DNA from: Candidatus Tenderia sp.
GTDB lineage: Bacteria; Pseudomonadota; Gammaproteobacteria; Tenderiales; Tenderiaceae
Assembly: GCA_030148045.1 (NCBI GenBank)
Contig: JASBUE010000126.1
Span: 1-15,736, forward strand
Direction: 5' to 3'
Length of the DNA: 15,736 bases
Shown here: positions 14,950 to 15,736 of the stretch, in pieces
How positions within the stretch are numbered: position 1 is the stretch's first letter
Layout of the letters: each line of letters starts with the position of its first letter
The notes under the pieces: model-generated
Seen by the model: the letters and a program-made list of their open reading frames with translations, nothing else
Databases searched by the model: none
Told to the model about the DNA's origin: nothing
Translations under genes and position numbers: made by a program

Positions 14950-15736
14950 TTAGCTCCCGGTCGCCACCTTGGTGACATCGACGTAGACCACCAGTTGCTG
15001 GCCGGGCTGGATGTACTTGCCCCGTGCCTCCGGGTTCCACTTTTTCAGCTCGGCGACGCTGACATTGAAGCGCTGCGAGATGCGCGCCAGGGAGTCGCCG
15101 TTGCGCACACGGTAATTGATCTTGCGCGTCAGGGTGCTGGCCAGCGGGTTTGCGGCCGGTGCGCCGATATTGCCGGCCTTGCTCCAGATCGCCAGTGTCT
15201 GGCCGGGACGCAGGGTGTCGCGTGGGGCCATGCCGTTCCAGGCGGCCAGTTGTCGCACCGACACCTTGTGCGCCATGGCGATGTCCCACAGGGTGTCGCC
15301 GCGTTGCACTTCGTAGGTGGTTTTGGTGCCGGGACGCGAGGTGTTCTGCGTGTTGTGCAGGCGCTGGGCCTTGCTCAGGGCGTAGCTGTTGAGCGACTGG
15401 CTGGCGGCGGGGATGATCAGGTGGTTGCCGGCGCGGATAATGTTGCCGCGAATCTTGTTGGTGGTCTGGATGGTCTTGACCGTGGTCTTGTATTTCACCG
15501 CGATATGGCCCAGGGTTTCGCCTTCGCGGATGCGGTGGCGGACCCACTTGACCCGGTTTTCCCTGGGTAGATGGGCCAGTTGTTGCGCGAAGCCGTCGGC
15601 CTTGTCCAGCGGCAGCAGCAGGCGGTGCGGGCCGTCGGGCGGGGTGGCCCAGCGATTGAAGGCGGGATTGAGGAGGTAGAGCTCCTCTAGCGTCATGTCC
15701 GCCATCTCGGCGGCGATGGCCAGGTCCAGTTGCGAG
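14950..15736 (-). CDS. mltD: Membrane-bound lytic murein transglycosylase D, C-terminal part (partial)
   Basis: Only the 3' portion is present; the frame stays open to the window edge (codons for QLDLAIAAEMADMTLEEL), so the true start and the SLT catalytic domain lie beyond 15736. The stretch LNPAFNRWATPPDGPHRLLLP is characteristic of MltD just after its catalytic domain. Three LysM peptidoglycan-binding repeats follow: one beginning VRHRIREGETLGHIA, one YEVQRGDTLWDIA and one YRVRNGDSLARIS. The protein ends KVATGS with TAA at 14950-14952. The in-frame ATG at 15703-15705 is internal, not the start. It is convergent with the metal-type operon. MltD is an outer-membrane lipoprotein that cleaves peptidoglycan, so with slt the window carries two lytic transglycosylase genes. 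Confidence 0.9.
   Translation of the reverse strand, partial: SQLDLAIAAEMADMTLEELYLLNPAFNRWATPPDGPHRLLLPLDKADGFAQQLAHLPRENRVKWVRHRIREGETLGHIAVKYKTTVKTIQTTNKIRGNIIRAGNHLIIPAASQSLNSYALSKAQRLHNTQNTSRPGTKTTYEVQRGDTLWDIAMAHKVSVRQLAAWNGMAPRDTLRPGQTLAIWSKAGNIGAPAANPLASTLTRKINYRVRNGDSLARISQRFNVSVAELKKWNPEARGKYIQPGQQLVVYVDVTKVATGS

Overview
The window looks like chromosome of a GC-rich gammaproteobacterium. Slt, MltD, an NhaD antiporter and a gammaproteobacterial-type AddA/AddB-like pair all point that way. NhaD fits, without proving, a marine or salt-tolerant lifestyle. No rRNA, tRNA or CRISPR array was seen.

Layout. (1) 7-1965, minus: a soluble lytic transglycosylase gene (slt) whose frame is broken by an amber codon 47 codons before its apparent end. 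(2) 2050-3012, plus: a DUF523-DUF1722 protein, diverging from slt and overlapping the end of nhaD tail to tail by 4 bp. (3) 3009-4472, minus: nhaD. (4) 4584-7265 and 7258-10650, plus: an AddB-like nuclease gene followed by an AddA-like helicase-nuclease gene with an 8 bp overlap. The AddB-like gene has an in-frame ochre codon that separates its nuclease residues. (5) 10651-11318: a more AT-rich spacer with a 21 bp palindrome inside a possible promoter, then the left end of an IS30-family element. (6) 11319-14840, plus: a compact operon. It consists of an IS30-type HTH joined to a very His-rich tail (with a -1 frame break), an outer-membrane beta-barrel, a DUF4198 periplasmic protein, a membrane protein with a Met/His-rich external loop, and a periplasmic FMN_bind-like protein lacking the flavinylation motif. 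(7) 14950-15736, minus: the C-terminal part of MltD with three LysM repeats, cut by the window edge.

The most interesting part is the 11.0-14.8 kb operon. It resembles an envelope metal-handling system (copper, zinc, nickel or cobalt). It combines a His-rich cytoplasmic tail, three exported proteins whose predicted mature N-terminus is histidine, a Met/His loop and a degenerate flavin-domain protein. I do not recognise it as a named system, and its function is inference.

A second theme is that three otherwise well-preserved genes are broken by single lesions: TAG in slt, TAA in the AddB-like gene, and a -1 shift in the HTH-His gene. Either the sequence carries errors, or this strain has begun to lose these genes.
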